From SHZI01 sp964407855 (GTDB taxonomy: Bacteria > Pseudomonadota > Gammaproteobacteria > Steroidobacterales > GCA-2729495): a stretch of DNA of 64,000 nucleotides. The stretch covers positions 1 to 64,000 of the forward strand of contig CAYOXI010000002.1 in assembly GCA_964407855.1 (NCBI GenBank), read 5' to 3'. Of the stretch, positions 44,280 through 53,367 are shown piece by piece. The translations under genes were made by a program, and so were the position numbers. Position 1 is the first letter of the stretch; every line of letters begins with the position of its first letter. Below the pieces are notes generated by a model. It searched no databases, had not been told where the DNA came from, and saw only the letters and a program-made list of their open reading frames with translations.

Positions 44280-46970
44280 TCACGCCGCGGTACTGCCCGG
44301 CCCGCTGTTGGCCGGATCGGGTTTCCGCGCCGCTATTCCCAGGGATTTCCTCGCGCCGTCCAGTTCAGCCGCGTTCATCAGGCCCTGTTCCGTAAGTGTC
44401 ACGAGCGCCGCCCAGGCGATATAGGCGGCACTCACCTCAAACCACTCGCGCAGGTCGGCCCGGGACTCACTCAGTCCATACCCGTCCGTGCCCAGCACGA
44501 CATAGGGCCCGGGGATCCAGCGGGCGATACCGAGAGGCAGGGACTTCATGTAGTCGCTGGCCGCGACGAAGACGCCGTTTTCCCCGGCCAGCAGTTGCTG
44601 CACCCAGGGGGTTCCGGGCGGGGAGCCGGCCTGCAGGAGGTTCCGGCGTTCAACCGCCATGGCCTCGCGGCCTAGCTCGTTGTAGCTGGTGACGCTCCAG
44701 ACGTCGGCCGAGACGTCAAAGTCCCGAAGCAGTTCCCGGGCACGCAGTACCTCCATCATGATGGCGCCGCTGCCAAACAGGTGGGCCTTCCGCCCACTGG
44801 CTGACGTCTCCGCGGTGCTGAACCGGTACATGCCCCGGACGATGCCCTCTGCCGATCCCGTGGTCATCGGCGGCATCGCGTAGTTCTCATTGTGGATCGT
44901 GATGTAGTAGAAGACATTCTCCTGCAGCTCATACATCCGCCGGATGCCTTCCCGGATGATGACCGCGAGCTCAAAGGCAAAGGCCGGGTCATAACTGAGC
45001 AGGTTCGGGACCGTGCTGGCGACGACCTGGGAGTGCCCGTCCTGGTGCTGCAGGCCCTCTCCATTGAGAGTCGTGCGGCCGGAAGTGCCCCCGAGCAGGA
45101 AGCCACGACTGAGCATGTCGCCGCAGGTCCAGATCATGTCCCCCACGCGCTGGAAGCCGAAGATCGAGTAGAAGACGTAGAACGGGATCGTCGGGACGCC
45201 ATGTACCGCATAGGCGGTGCCGGCGGCCATGAACGATGCCATCGCACCGGCCTCGCAGATGCCCTCCTGGAGGATCTGTCCGTCGGTCGCTTCCCGGTAG
45301 GGCATCAGCGTGGAGCTGTCCACTGGCCGGTACTTCTGCCCCTCGGAGGAGTAGATCCCGGCCTTGCGGAACAGCGCCTCCATGCCGAAGGTCCGTGCCT
45401 CGTCCGGCACGATGGGCACCACATAGCGCCCGAGCCCGGGATGATCCAGCAGTTTGGAGAGCATGCGGACGAAGGCCATCGTGGTGGACAGTGGCCGATC
45501 GCCGGATCCGCCCAGCTGTTCCTGGAAGAGGGCCAGATCGGGTGCGGGCAGGGCCGGGCAGTCCACCTGACGCCGGGGCCAGCTGCCGCCGAGCGCCGTG
45601 CGGCGCGCGCGAAGGTACCGCAGTTCCTCGCTGTCGTCCGCAGGCCGGTAAAACTCCGCCCGACCGGCAGCGTCGGCCGGCAGCGGAATGCCGAGCCGGC
45701 GCGCGGTTTCGACGCGCTCTTCCACGTTCAGGTTCTTCTTCTGGTGGACGACGTTCGAGCCCTCGTAGCCCTGCATGCCGTAACCCTTGATCGTCTTGAT
45801 CAGTATTGCCGTTGGCCGTCCTTCGCTCTTCTGGGCCCGGTTGAAGGCTGCGTAAACCTTGCGGTGATCGTGGCCGCCGCGCTTGATGCCCCGGATTTCC
45901 TCGTCGGAAAGTACCTGCATGATCTCCGTCAGGCGCGCATCGTCCCCGTTCCAGTGGGCGCGCACCTCGGGTCCGCTGGAGACGGAGTACATCTGGTAGT
46001 CCCCATCGACCGCGCGTTCCATCCGGGCCTGCAGGACGCCGTCCCGGTCGATGGCGAACAGGGGGTCCCATTCGCCGCTCCAGATCACCTTGATGACGTG
46101 CCAGCCGGCGCCCCGGAAGCTTCGCTCGAGTTCCTGGATGATCTTGCCGTTGCCCCTGACCGGTCCGTCCAGTCTCTGCAGGTTGCAGTTGACCACCATG
46201 ACCAGGTTGTCGAGCTGTTCCCGCGCCGCGATGTTGATCGTGCCGAGGACTTCGGGCTCGTCCGACTCGCCATCACCGATGAAGTTCCAGACCTTGCCGC
46301 CGTTCCGGGGCTTCAGGCCCCGACTCTCGAGATACTTGGCGAAGCGTGCCTGGTAGATGCAGGTCGGGGTCGAGAGGCCCATGGATGCGCATGGTGAGAG
46401 CCAGAAATCCGGCATGTTGCGCGGGTGCGGGTAGGAAGACAGACCACCGCCTGCCTGGAGCTCGCGGCGGAAATTGTCCAGCTGGGTGCTGGTCAGCCGG
46501 CCCTCGAGGAACGCGCGGGCATAGATCCCCGGTGCAGAATGGGCCTGGATGCTGATGAAGTCACCACCGTAGCCCGCATCCTTGTTGCGAAAGAAATGGT
46601 TGAGGCCCACCTCCAGCATGGTTGCCCCGGAGGCATAGGTGCCGATGTGGCCGCCCACGCCGGAGCCACCGTCGTAGGCCCGCAGGACCATCGCCATCGC
46701 ATTCCAGCGATTGATGTTCTCGATGCGCTGCTCGAGTTCGATGTTGCCGGGATAAGCAGGCTGCTGGGCGAGCGGAATTGAGTTCCGGTAGGGCGTATTG
46801 AGCGTCGCGTCCTCGACGATGACGTGGGCGTCCGCCAGATAGTCACGAACGGCCCGGAACAGCGTCTTGGCCCGCTCCGGGCCTTCGTTCCGGAGCACCG
46901 ACTCAATGGACTCAACCCACTCACGGAGTTCATCATCGCCCCGGTCCACATCTGCACGCCGTACCGCCAT
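44280..46970 (-). CDS. aceE: pyruvate dehydrogenase E1 component, homodimeric type
   Basis: 896 residues (E. coli AceE 887). Decarboxylates pyruvate with thiamine diphosphate and passes acetyl to the E2 lipoyl domain. The ThDP/Mg motif GDGESDEPE is at 232-240, with NLVMVVNCN closing it; GGSGVGGHIGTYASGATMLEVG (100s) and PDEARTFGMEALF are conserved active-site parts. No aceF or lpd lies beside it in the window. Its stop overlaps a possible GTG start of the CoA-lyase gene, so it appears to be the first gene of the propionyl-CoA operon. Confidence 0.96.
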   Translation of the reverse strand: MAVRRADVDRGDDELREWVESIESVLRNEGPERAKTLFRAVRDYLADAHVIVEDATLNTPYRNSIPLAQQPAYPGNIELEQRIENINRWNAMAMVLRAYDGGSGVGGHIGTYASGATMLEVGLNHFFRNKDAGYGGDFISIQAHSAPGIYARAFLEGRLTSTQLDNFRRELQAGGGLSSYPHPRNMPDFWLSPCASMGLSTPTCIYQARFAKYLESRGLKPRNGGKVWNFIGDGESDEPEVLGTINIAAREQLDNLVMVVNCNLQRLDGPVRGNGKIIQELERSFRGAGWHVIKVIWSGEWDPLFAIDRDGVLQARMERAVDGDYQMYSVSSGPEVRAHWNGDDARLTEIMQVLSDEEIRGIKRGGHDHRKVYAAFNRAQKSEGRPTAILIKTIKGYGMQGYEGSNVVHQKKNLNVEERVETARRLGIPLPADAAGRAEFYRPADDSEELRYLRARRTALGGSWPRRQVDCPALPAPDLALFQEQLGGSGDRPLSTTMAFVRMLSKLLDHPGLGRYVVPIVPDEARTFGMEALFRKAGIYSSEGQKYRPVDSSTLMPYREATDGQILQEGICEAGAMASFMAAGTAYAVHGVPTIPFYVFYSIFGFQRVGDMIWTCGDMLSRGFLLGGTSGRTTLNGEGLQHQDGHSQVVASTVPNLLSYDPAFAFELAVIIREGIRRMYELQENVFYYITIHNENYAMPPMTTGSAEGIVRGMYRFSTAETSASGRKAHLFGSGAIMMEVLRARELLRDFDVSADVWSVTSYNELGREAMAVERRNLLQAGSPPGTPWVQQLLAGENGVFVAASDYMKSLPLGIARWIPGPYVVLGTDGYGLSESRADLREWFEVSAAYIAWAALVTLTEQGLMNAAELDGARKSLGIAARKPDPANSGPGSTAA

Positions 46971-47040
46971 CGAACACTGCTCCCGGGGACGGCCTGGGCC
47001 GCCGAAGTGACGGGCAAAGAATAACCCGTTTCACCCCGGG

Positions 47041-47077
47041 TGGTTGGCGGGGCATGGTTGGCGGGGCATGGTCGGGG
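47041..47077. repeat. 14-bp tandem repeat upstream of the alpha-hydroxy-acid oxidase
   Basis: The unit TGGTTGGCGGGGCA occurs at 47041-47054 and 47055-47068, followed by a degenerate third start, TGGTCGGGG. It lies in the divergent intergenic region between aceE and the oxidase gene, about 40 bases before the chosen oxidase start. It may be a recent slippage duplication. Confidence 0.8.
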
Positions 47078-47115
47078 TACCGGCGTTTATGTCGCACCAG
47101 TTCGAGGATCACGCC

Positions 47116-48288
47116 ATGCCGCCAGCTTGCCCGGATCAGCGCCGACAGTTCCTGAAGTTCCTGTTGGGTTCGCCGCTGCTCGGTGCGGTCGCACTTGTGC
47201 CCCGGGGGGCCGGAGCGCGGCCGGAGCTCGCGGTGCCGGAAGCGCTCGACGATGTGCTGGACGTGTTCCAGATGAAACGCGTTGCCCGGGATAACCTGTC
47301 GCTCGAGGCCTGGCACTTCATCGTCAATGGTGCCGATGATCAGAAGACGATGGAGGCCAATCGGCAGGCCTTCGATGACTGGGAGATCAGGGTCCGTCGG
47401 CTGGTGGATGTCAGTCGCACGGATACACGCCTTGAGCTGTTCGGCCAGCAGCTGCCGACGCCGCTGATCCTCGCACCGGCCGGCGCCCAGCAGACGGTTC
47501 ACGACCAGGGCGAACTGGCGACCATGCGCGGAGCCAGCCGCGGCGGCCATCTGGTCATCGCGTCGACCATCAGCAGCTACAGTCTTCGCGAGATTCGGGC
47601 GGCCGGCACGGCTCCCCTGTGGTTTCAGCTGTATCCCTCGCCGGACCAGGACCTGATGCGGCACCTGCTGCGGGCAGCGGAGGCGGCTGGTTGCGGTGCC
47701 GTGGCGCTCACCGTGGATTCCCCCACCCGGGGCAACCGGGCAGGGGAACGGTGGTTTGCCCGGACCAGGCCGCGCGCCACCCCGGCTTCCCTGGGGAACC
47801 TCGCCGACTACCCCGGGCCGCCGCGGATCGGAGACCCCGCCATGACCTGGGACATCATGCGCTGGCTGGAGGCCAACACCCGGCTGCCGGTCCTGCTGAA
47901 AGGCATTGTGACCGGGGAAGATGCCAGGCTCGCCCTGCGGCGCGGGGCTGCCGGGATCATCGTCTCGAATCACGGCGGCCGGCAGGAAGAGAGCGGCCGC
48001 GCCACGTTGCGCTGCCTGCCGGAGGTGGTCGCCGCAGTCCGCGGCCGGTGCCCGGTGCTGATCGATGGCGGGTTTCGCCGCGGCACCGACCTCTTCAAGG
48101 CACTGGCACTCGGCGCGGATGCCGTCTGCATCGGCCGGCCTTACCTTTATGGTCTCGGCGCCTACGGCGAACAGGGCGTGGCCCGGGTTCTCTCCATCCT
48201 CGACAGCGAGCTGGTCCGCAGCATGCAGTTTGCCGGTACCACCAGCCTGGCCGGGATCGGCAGCCGCTACCTGCAGCAGCGGGGCTGA
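47116..48288 (+). CDS. FMN-dependent alpha-hydroxy-acid oxidase/dehydrogenase with Tat-like signal
   Basis: 390 residues from ATG 47116, which has CGAGGA eight bases upstream; earlier ATGs (47089, 47044) are less supported. The N terminus RRQFLKFLLGSPLLGAVAL looks like a twin-arginine signal. The TIM-barrel has PLILAPAGAQQTVHDQGE, ALTVDSPTRGNR, LLKGIV with FMN Lys262, base His286 in SNHGGRQ and IDGGFRRGTDLFKALALGADAVCIGRP. The usual NHGGRQLD reads NHGGRQEE. It oxidises a 2-hydroxy acid such as lactate or glycolate; export of the FMN protein would be unusual within this family. Confidence 0.87.
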   Translation: MPPACPDQRRQFLKFLLGSPLLGAVALVPRGAGARPELAVPEALDDVLDVFQMKRVARDNLSLEAWHFIVNGADDQKTMEANRQAFDDWEIRVRRLVDVSRTDTRLELFGQQLPTPLILAPAGAQQTVHDQGELATMRGASRGGHLVIASTISSYSLREIRAAGTAPLWFQLYPSPDQDLMRHLLRAAEAAGCGAVALTVDSPTRGNRAGERWFARTRPRATPASLGNLADYPGPPRIGDPAMTWDIMRWLEANTRLPVLLKGIVTGEDARLALRRGAAGIIVSNHGGRQEESGRATLRCLPEVVAAVRGRCPVLIDGGFRRGTDLFKALALGADAVCIGRPYLYGLGAYGEQGVARVLSILDSELVRSMQFAGTTSLAGIGSRYLQQRG

Positions 48289-48328
48289 CCGCCCGTGAGC
48301 CTGCCGGAAGCGCGCTGACGGTACCGGG

Positions 48329-49954
48329 TCAGGCAGATGCCGGGCTTTCCCCCGGCGTCAGGATGGTGTCCCTGACGTCGCTGCCGGTCAGGGTCCGCGG
48401 GTAGTCACGGTTGCAGTGCAGACCGCGGCTTTCATGCCGGGCCTGGGCGCTGAGGATCGTCAGTTCGGCAACCAGCGCCAGGTTGCGCAACTCGATCAGG
48501 TCGTTGGTGACGCGGAAGTGGGTATAGAACTCCGCGATCTCCTCCTGCAGCAGATCCACCCGGTGCCGTGCCCGGGCGAGTCGCTTGTTGGTCCGGACGA
48601 TGCCGACGTAGTTCCACATGAAACGCCGCAGTTCATCCCAGTTGTGCGACACGATCACCTGTTCGTCCGGATCGGTTACACGACTTTCATCCCACCGGGG
48701 AAGCGCGCTGGCTACTGGCGGGGCATCCCGCAGCACGGCGCCGATGTGCTCACTGGCCGCCATGCCGAACACCACACATTCCAGCAGCGAATTGCTCGCG
48801 AGGCGATTGGCGCCATGCAGCCCGGTAAATGTACATTCACCGACTGCATAGAGTCCGGGCAGATCAGTCGCAGCATTCAGGTCGGTAACGATGCCCCCGC
48901 AGCTGTAGTGCGCGGCAGGCACCACGGGTATGCGATCGCGGGTGATGTCGATCCCGAAGGTCTGCAGGCGTCGGGCAATGTTCGGAAAATGCGCCAGTAT
49001 TTCTGCGGCTGGCTTGTGACTGATATCCAGGTAAACGCAGTCCAGTCCGCCCTTCTTCATTTCCGCATCGATCGCCCGTGCCACGATATCCCTGGGCGCA
49101 AGTTCAGCCCGGGGATCGTGATCGGGCATGAAGCGGTAGCCATCGGGAAGGCACAGCACGCCACCTTCGCCGCGCAGTGCCTCGGAGACGAGGTAGGACT
49201 TGGCCAGCGGATGGTAGAGACAGGTTGGGTGGAACTGCACGAATTCCATGTTCGCGACCCGGCACCCGGCCCGCCACGCCATGGCGATGCCATCCCCCGT
49301 CGACGTGTCCGGGTTGCTGGTATAGAGATAGATCTTGGAGGCTCCCCCGGTCGCAATCACGACGATGCGCGCCGCAATGGTTTCCACCCGGGCAGTGGAG
49401 CGATTCAGCGCGTAGACGCCAATGCAGCGATTGGGGCCGGGCAGGCCCAGCTTCTGGCTGTTCAGCAGATCGATCGCGATCCGGTCGTCAAGCAGCTGGA
49501 TGCCGCCATGGGCCAGCGCCCGTGCTTCGAGGTTCGTGATGATTGCCGCGCCGGTGGCATCGGCCGCATGAACTATGCGCCGCCGGCCATGGCCGCCTTC
49601 CCGGGTGAGATGGAGTTCGGAGTTTGCGCCCTCAGTCACGCCGGAAAAACTGACACCCTGGTCCAGCAGCCAGCGGATCGCGCCCGGCGCGTGCCCTGTC
49701 ACAAACTCCACGGTTTCCTGCCGGCAGAGGCCGGCTCCTGCCTCGAGTGTGTCCGCCAGGTGAAGGGCAGGGGAATCCGACGGGTCAATCGCGGCCGCGA
49801 TTCCGCCCTGGGCCCAGGCACTGGAGCTTTCCACCGAAGTTCGCTTGCGCAATAGACCCACGGCGTAGCCTGCATCGGCCAGCCGGAGCGCGGTGGACAA
49901 GCCGGCCAGGCCGGCTCCGATGACGACGACGTCAAAGGCTGAGGTGGGCGTCAC
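48329..49954 (-). CDS. nadB: L-aspartate oxidase
   Basis: Oxidises aspartate to iminoaspartate, the first step of de novo NAD synthesis. 541 residues from GTG 49954, the only start between the nadA stop and the FAD motif. FDVVVIGAGLAGLSTAL binds FAD; SSAWAQGGIAAA, GVSFSG...LHLTREGGHGRRRIVHAAD, EFVQFHPTCL and the C-terminal helical bundle match NadB. The segment CGGIVTDLNAATDLPGLYAVGECTFTGLHGANRLASNSLLE is diagnostic (positions ~350-395). It lies 17 bases downstream of nadA; the pair is co-transcribed. Confidence 0.95.
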   Translation of the reverse strand: MTPTSAFDVVVIGAGLAGLSTALRLADAGYAVGLLRKRTSVESSSAWAQGGIAAAIDPSDSPALHLADTLEAGAGLCRQETVEFVTGHAPGAIRWLLDQGVSFSGVTEGANSELHLTREGGHGRRRIVHAADATGAAIITNLEARALAHGGIQLLDDRIAIDLLNSQKLGLPGPNRCIGVYALNRSTARVETIAARIVVIATGGASKIYLYTSNPDTSTGDGIAMAWRAGCRVANMEFVQFHPTCLYHPLAKSYLVSEALRGEGGVLCLPDGYRFMPDHDPRAELAPRDIVARAIDAEMKKGGLDCVYLDISHKPAAEILAHFPNIARRLQTFGIDITRDRIPVVPAAHYSCGGIVTDLNAATDLPGLYAVGECTFTGLHGANRLASNSLLECVVFGMAASEHIGAVLRDAPPVASALPRWDESRVTDPDEQVIVSHNWDELRRFMWNYVGIVRTNKRLARARHRVDLLQEEIAEFYTHFRVTNDLIELRNLALVAELTILSAQARHESRGLHCNRDYPRTLTGSDVRDTILTPGESPASA

Positions 49955-49971
49955 GCGGATTGACGACAGGT

Positions 49972-50982
49972 TCAGTCGCGGGAGGCGTCGCGGCCGACGG
50001 CCAGCATGCGTTCGAGCGCTTTGCGGGCCCGCCCGGCAGTCTCGGCCGGAACCTCGATGGCAGGACGTCCATTCTCGAGGGCCGCCAGGATCTTTGGCAG
50101 GGTGATCCGCTGCATGTGTGGGCACAGGTTGCAGGGCTGGAGAAACTCGATCTCGGGGAACTCGGCCGACACGTTGCCCGCCATCGAGCACTCCGTGATC
50201 ATCGCAACCTTGGCGGGCCTTGCCTTGTCCACGTGGTCAATCATTGCGGAAGTCGAACCCACGTAGTCCGCCTCAGCCAGCACGTCGGGCGGGCACTCCG
50301 GATGGGCCATGACGTGAATGCCCGGATGCATGGTGCGGAAGTCCCGGATCTCGCTGCCGGTGAAGCGCTCGTGGACCTCGCAGGCGCCTTCCCACAGGAT
50401 CAGCTCTACGGCCGTCTGTCCCGCCACGTACTTCCCCAGGAACTTGTCGGGGATAAAGATCACCTTGTCGACGCCCAGCGATTCAACCACCTGGACCGCA
50501 TTGGCCGAAGTACAGCAGACATCCGCTTCGGCCTTGACCGCGGCCGAAGTGTTCACGTAGGTCACAACCGGCAATCCAGGGTGCTTCTCCCTGAGCGCAC
50601 GGACATCCGCCGCCGTGATGGACTCGGCGAGGGAGCAGCCGGCCCGCAGGTCCGGCAGCAACACGGTTTTCCCGGGACTGAGGATCTTGGCGGTCTCGGC
50701 CATGAAGTGCACGCCGCACATCACGATGATGTCGGCACTGGTACGGGCGCCGAACTGGGCCAGACCGAGCGAATCGCCACAGTAATCGGCAACCCCGTGA
50801 AAGATTTCGGGGGTCATGTAGTTGTGGACCAGGATGGTGGCGTTGCGCGCCTTCTTGAGGCGGTTGATCGCCGCGATGAGGGGCGCGTGTACCGGCCACT
50901 CCACCGCGGGGATTACGTGGCGGAGTCGTGCGTAGGCATCGCGGGTTTCCCGCTCGACCTCAGCAGTGAAGGCTTGGCTCAT
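49972..50982 (-). CDS. nadA: quinolinate synthase
   Basis: Condenses iminoaspartate with dihydroxyacetone phosphate to quinolinate, using a [4Fe-4S] cluster. 336 residues from ATG 50982. VHNYMTPEI, CGDSLGLAQ, VMCGVHFMAETAKIL and TYVNTSAAVKAEADVCCTSANA are typical. Candidate cluster cysteines are C116 (RAGCSLAE), C201 (WEGACEVHERF) and C284 or C287 (PCNLCPHM), the last region also found in E. coli NadA. It forms a two-gene unit with nadB; nadC is not here. Confidence 0.95.
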   Translation of the reverse strand: MSQAFTAEVERETRDAYARLRHVIPAVEWPVHAPLIAAINRLKKARNATILVHNYMTPEIFHGVADYCGDSLGLAQFGARTSADIIVMCGVHFMAETAKILSPGKTVLLPDLRAGCSLAESITAADVRALREKHPGLPVVTYVNTSAAVKAEADVCCTSANAVQVVESLGVDKVIFIPDKFLGKYVAGQTAVELILWEGACEVHERFTGSEIRDFRTMHPGIHVMAHPECPPDVLAEADYVGSTSAMIDHVDKARPAKVAMITECSMAGNVSAEFPEIEFLQPCNLCPHMQRITLPKILAALENGRPAIEVPAETAGRARKALERMLAVGRDASRD

Positions 50983-51140
50983 CGCTGCGCTTGCGCCCTG
51001 TGACGGCGGTCTGCCCCGCCGGACCGGCAGTATAAGGCAGGCCGGCCAGTCTGCCGGTTCTGGGAGCGGCTTCACGCCGGAACCCGGGCGAATCCGTCAT
51101 AGTTTCATCGGGTTATTGCCTGTCAGAGTGCCTTTCCCCG

Positions 51141-53300
51141 ATGGAGAGCCCGCGCGACCTCAATACAGTCTTCAGCGACTATGCGGCCCTGCTGCGCGTG
51201 GTCTCCCCGGGCGTGCATGGCCTGGTCTTCTACGGAAAAAACGGCAAGCCGCTCTGGCGCTGTGCGCAGGCTCCCCGGGGAGCGCTGTTGGCGAAACTGG
51301 CCCCGGCGGTGGCTGCCCTGCTGGCCGAACCCGCCGGAGGTCCGCTGCGGGTCGTCGCCGATGACGCGGTAGCCTTCCTGGTGCCCCTCGGTAACGACCA
51401 GGACAGGCCTCTTGGTGCGCTGGCTGCCTTTGCGGAACCAGGCACCGCCCCCCCCTCGGCCGCGGCCTTCGCGGCTCTGGCCGACCCCGTGGTTCGCACC
51501 CTGCAGCGGGAGATGATCCTCCGGGTGCGCCTGCGCGACAGCCACCGGAAGCTCAGCGTCCAGGCAGCCGAAGAGCGCCTGCTCCACGAGGTGGAGATCG
51601 CGGTCCAGGGCCCGCCGGACTGCAAGCAAATGCTGCAGCAGATACTGGTCATCTGCCGGGAGATACTGCAGCTCCGGTCCGCAGCAGTCTTCGTGCCCGA
51701 CAAGAACATCGCCCTGGTGCAGGGCGAAGCGACGTCGCTGGCCGAACTTGAGATGTTCCTGGAGGGTGCCTGCACGACCAATACCGGCACTGCCGCACCC
51801 GGCGCTGACCTCCTGACCGTCGGGATCCGGGGGGGCGCGAGGAAGGTGATCGGCGTGCTGGTGCTGGCTGGCTGGGACAATAAGGACTTCAGTGATCGCC
51901 GGCGGGTGCGCCTGGGCCGTTACCTGGTGACCCACGTGGAAGGCGTACTGGAACGGGTCTTTGACGGGCTCACGGGACTCATGGCGTGGCCCGCCTTCGG
52001 CAAGTTGCTCAACGGGCTGCCGACAGGGTCTGGCAGCACATCCCACGTCCTCATGTATTTCGACATCGACCAGCTCCATGTAGTCAATGACACCCTCGGG
52101 CGGGACATGGGGGACCGCGTGATCGAGAGCTTTGCGGCCATACTCAGCGAGGAACTGGCGGGCCATCAGCTCACCCGGATTGCCAGCGACAGCTTCGCCG
52201 CCCTGCTGATGGATACCAGGCTGGACGCGGCCCGTGTCCATGCCGAGGCCGTCGCCGCCCGCTTTCGCAGCCTGGAATTCAGCCGGGGCGAACGCCGCCA
52301 CCGGCCCTCGGTCAGCATTGGCATAGGCACGCCCCAGGACACACCTGAGGCGACGGGACGCGGCGACGAGACGGCCCTGTCCACGGCGAAGGTAGCCTGC
52401 GAAGCCGCCAAGGATCGCGGGCGGGGGCGGGTGGAGGTCTATCAACCGGATGATCTCTCCATCGTGCAGCGCTTCGACGACATCCAGCTGGTGGGCTACG
52501 TACGCAACGCGATCGACTGCGGCCGGCTCGTGCTGCTCGGCCAGCCGATCGCGCCGGTGCAGGCCCAGGTCGCAAAAGACGGACAGGCCTGCCAGTACTT
52601 CGAGGTGCTGGTGCGCTTGCTGGACGATGACGACCGGCTGGTTCCCCCGGCGGACTTCCTCTCCGCTGCCGAGCGCTATCAGCTGATGGAAGAACTGGAT
52701 CGCTGGGTCGTGTCGAACACTTTCCGGCTGCTGGATGAAATGCTGCCAGCCGGGGGCGAATCGCCGGCGAGGTTTGCCATCAATCTCTCCGGCCAGAGTC
52801 TCGGTAGCGAGGCCTTTCTGGCCTTCGTGCAGGCACAGCTGGCCGGTAGCAGGGTCAATCCGGCGATGATCTGCTTTGAAATCACCGAAACGGTCGCGGT
52901 GGCGAACCTGCAGCGGGCGCAGAATTTCATGCACACGCTAAGCCGCTCAGGCTGCCGGTTCTCCCTCGATGATTTTGGTACCGGCCTGAGTTCGTTTGCC
53001 TATCTCAAGCTGTTTCCGGTGGATACCCTCAAGATTGACGGTAGTTTCATCCGCGACCTGAGCACGAATGTGATCTCCCAGTCCGTGGTGGCTGCCATCG
53101 CCGAGGTTGCCCGTGTCATGCAGCTGGAAACCGTCGCGGAGTTTGTCCAGGACCAGGAAGTCCGGGATCTGCTCGGCAAGCTCGGCATCACCTGGGCCCA
53201 GGGCTATCTGATCGGCGAGCCGGTCCCGCTCAGGGAGAGTCTTGTCAGGCTGCAGGCGGCACCGTCTGGTGGCCGCAACCGTCGAAGCCACGTCGGCTGA
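51141..53300 (+). CDS. c-di-GMP phosphodiesterase (EAL) with degenerate GGDEF
   Basis: 719 residues without membrane segments. Residues ~145-270 look like a GAF-type sensor; ~275-435 is a GGDEF domain whose signature is degraded to ASDSF (348-352), so cyclase activity is not expected. The EAL domain (~455-710) keeps the catalytic set: EVL 488-490, Asn548, Glu580, Asp610-Asp611 in DDFGTG, Lys631, Glu663/Glu667 in ETVAE and Gln687 in AQGYLIG. It should therefore degrade c-di-GMP to pGpG. The dead GGDEF could bind GTP as a regulator. It is monocistronic. Confidence 0.92.
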   Translation: MESPRDLNTVFSDYAALLRVVSPGVHGLVFYGKNGKPLWRCAQAPRGALLAKLAPAVAALLAEPAGGPLRVVADDAVAFLVPLGNDQDRPLGALAAFAEPGTAPPSAAAFAALADPVVRTLQREMILRVRLRDSHRKLSVQAAEERLLHEVEIAVQGPPDCKQMLQQILVICREILQLRSAAVFVPDKNIALVQGEATSLAELEMFLEGACTTNTGTAAPGADLLTVGIRGGARKVIGVLVLAGWDNKDFSDRRRVRLGRYLVTHVEGVLERVFDGLTGLMAWPAFGKLLNGLPTGSGSTSHVLMYFDIDQLHVVNDTLGRDMGDRVIESFAAILSEELAGHQLTRIASDSFAALLMDTRLDAARVHAEAVAARFRSLEFSRGERRHRPSVSIGIGTPQDTPEATGRGDETALSTAKVACEAAKDRGRGRVEVYQPDDLSIVQRFDDIQLVGYVRNAIDCGRLVLLGQPIAPVQAQVAKDGQACQYFEVLVRLLDDDDRLVPPADFLSAAERYQLMEELDRWVVSNTFRLLDEMLPAGGESPARFAINLSGQSLGSEAFLAFVQAQLAGSRVNPAMICFEITETVAVANLQRAQNFMHTLSRSGCRFSLDDFGTGLSSFAYLKLFPVDTLKIDGSFIRDLSTNVISQSVVAAIAEVARVMQLETVAEFVQDQEVRDLLGKLGITWAQGYLIGEPVPLRESLVRLQAAPSGGRNRRSHVG

Positions 53301-53367
53301 TACTGGCCACCTGCCCGGCCCCCGCGGATAATCAGCGCCGGTCAGTTGCTGTCCGGGAGGCAGGGTC

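Noticed and set aside
44892..46397. 501-codon open frame antisense to aceE
   Set aside because: AceE motifs are unambiguous on the other strand and the antisense product has no domain.
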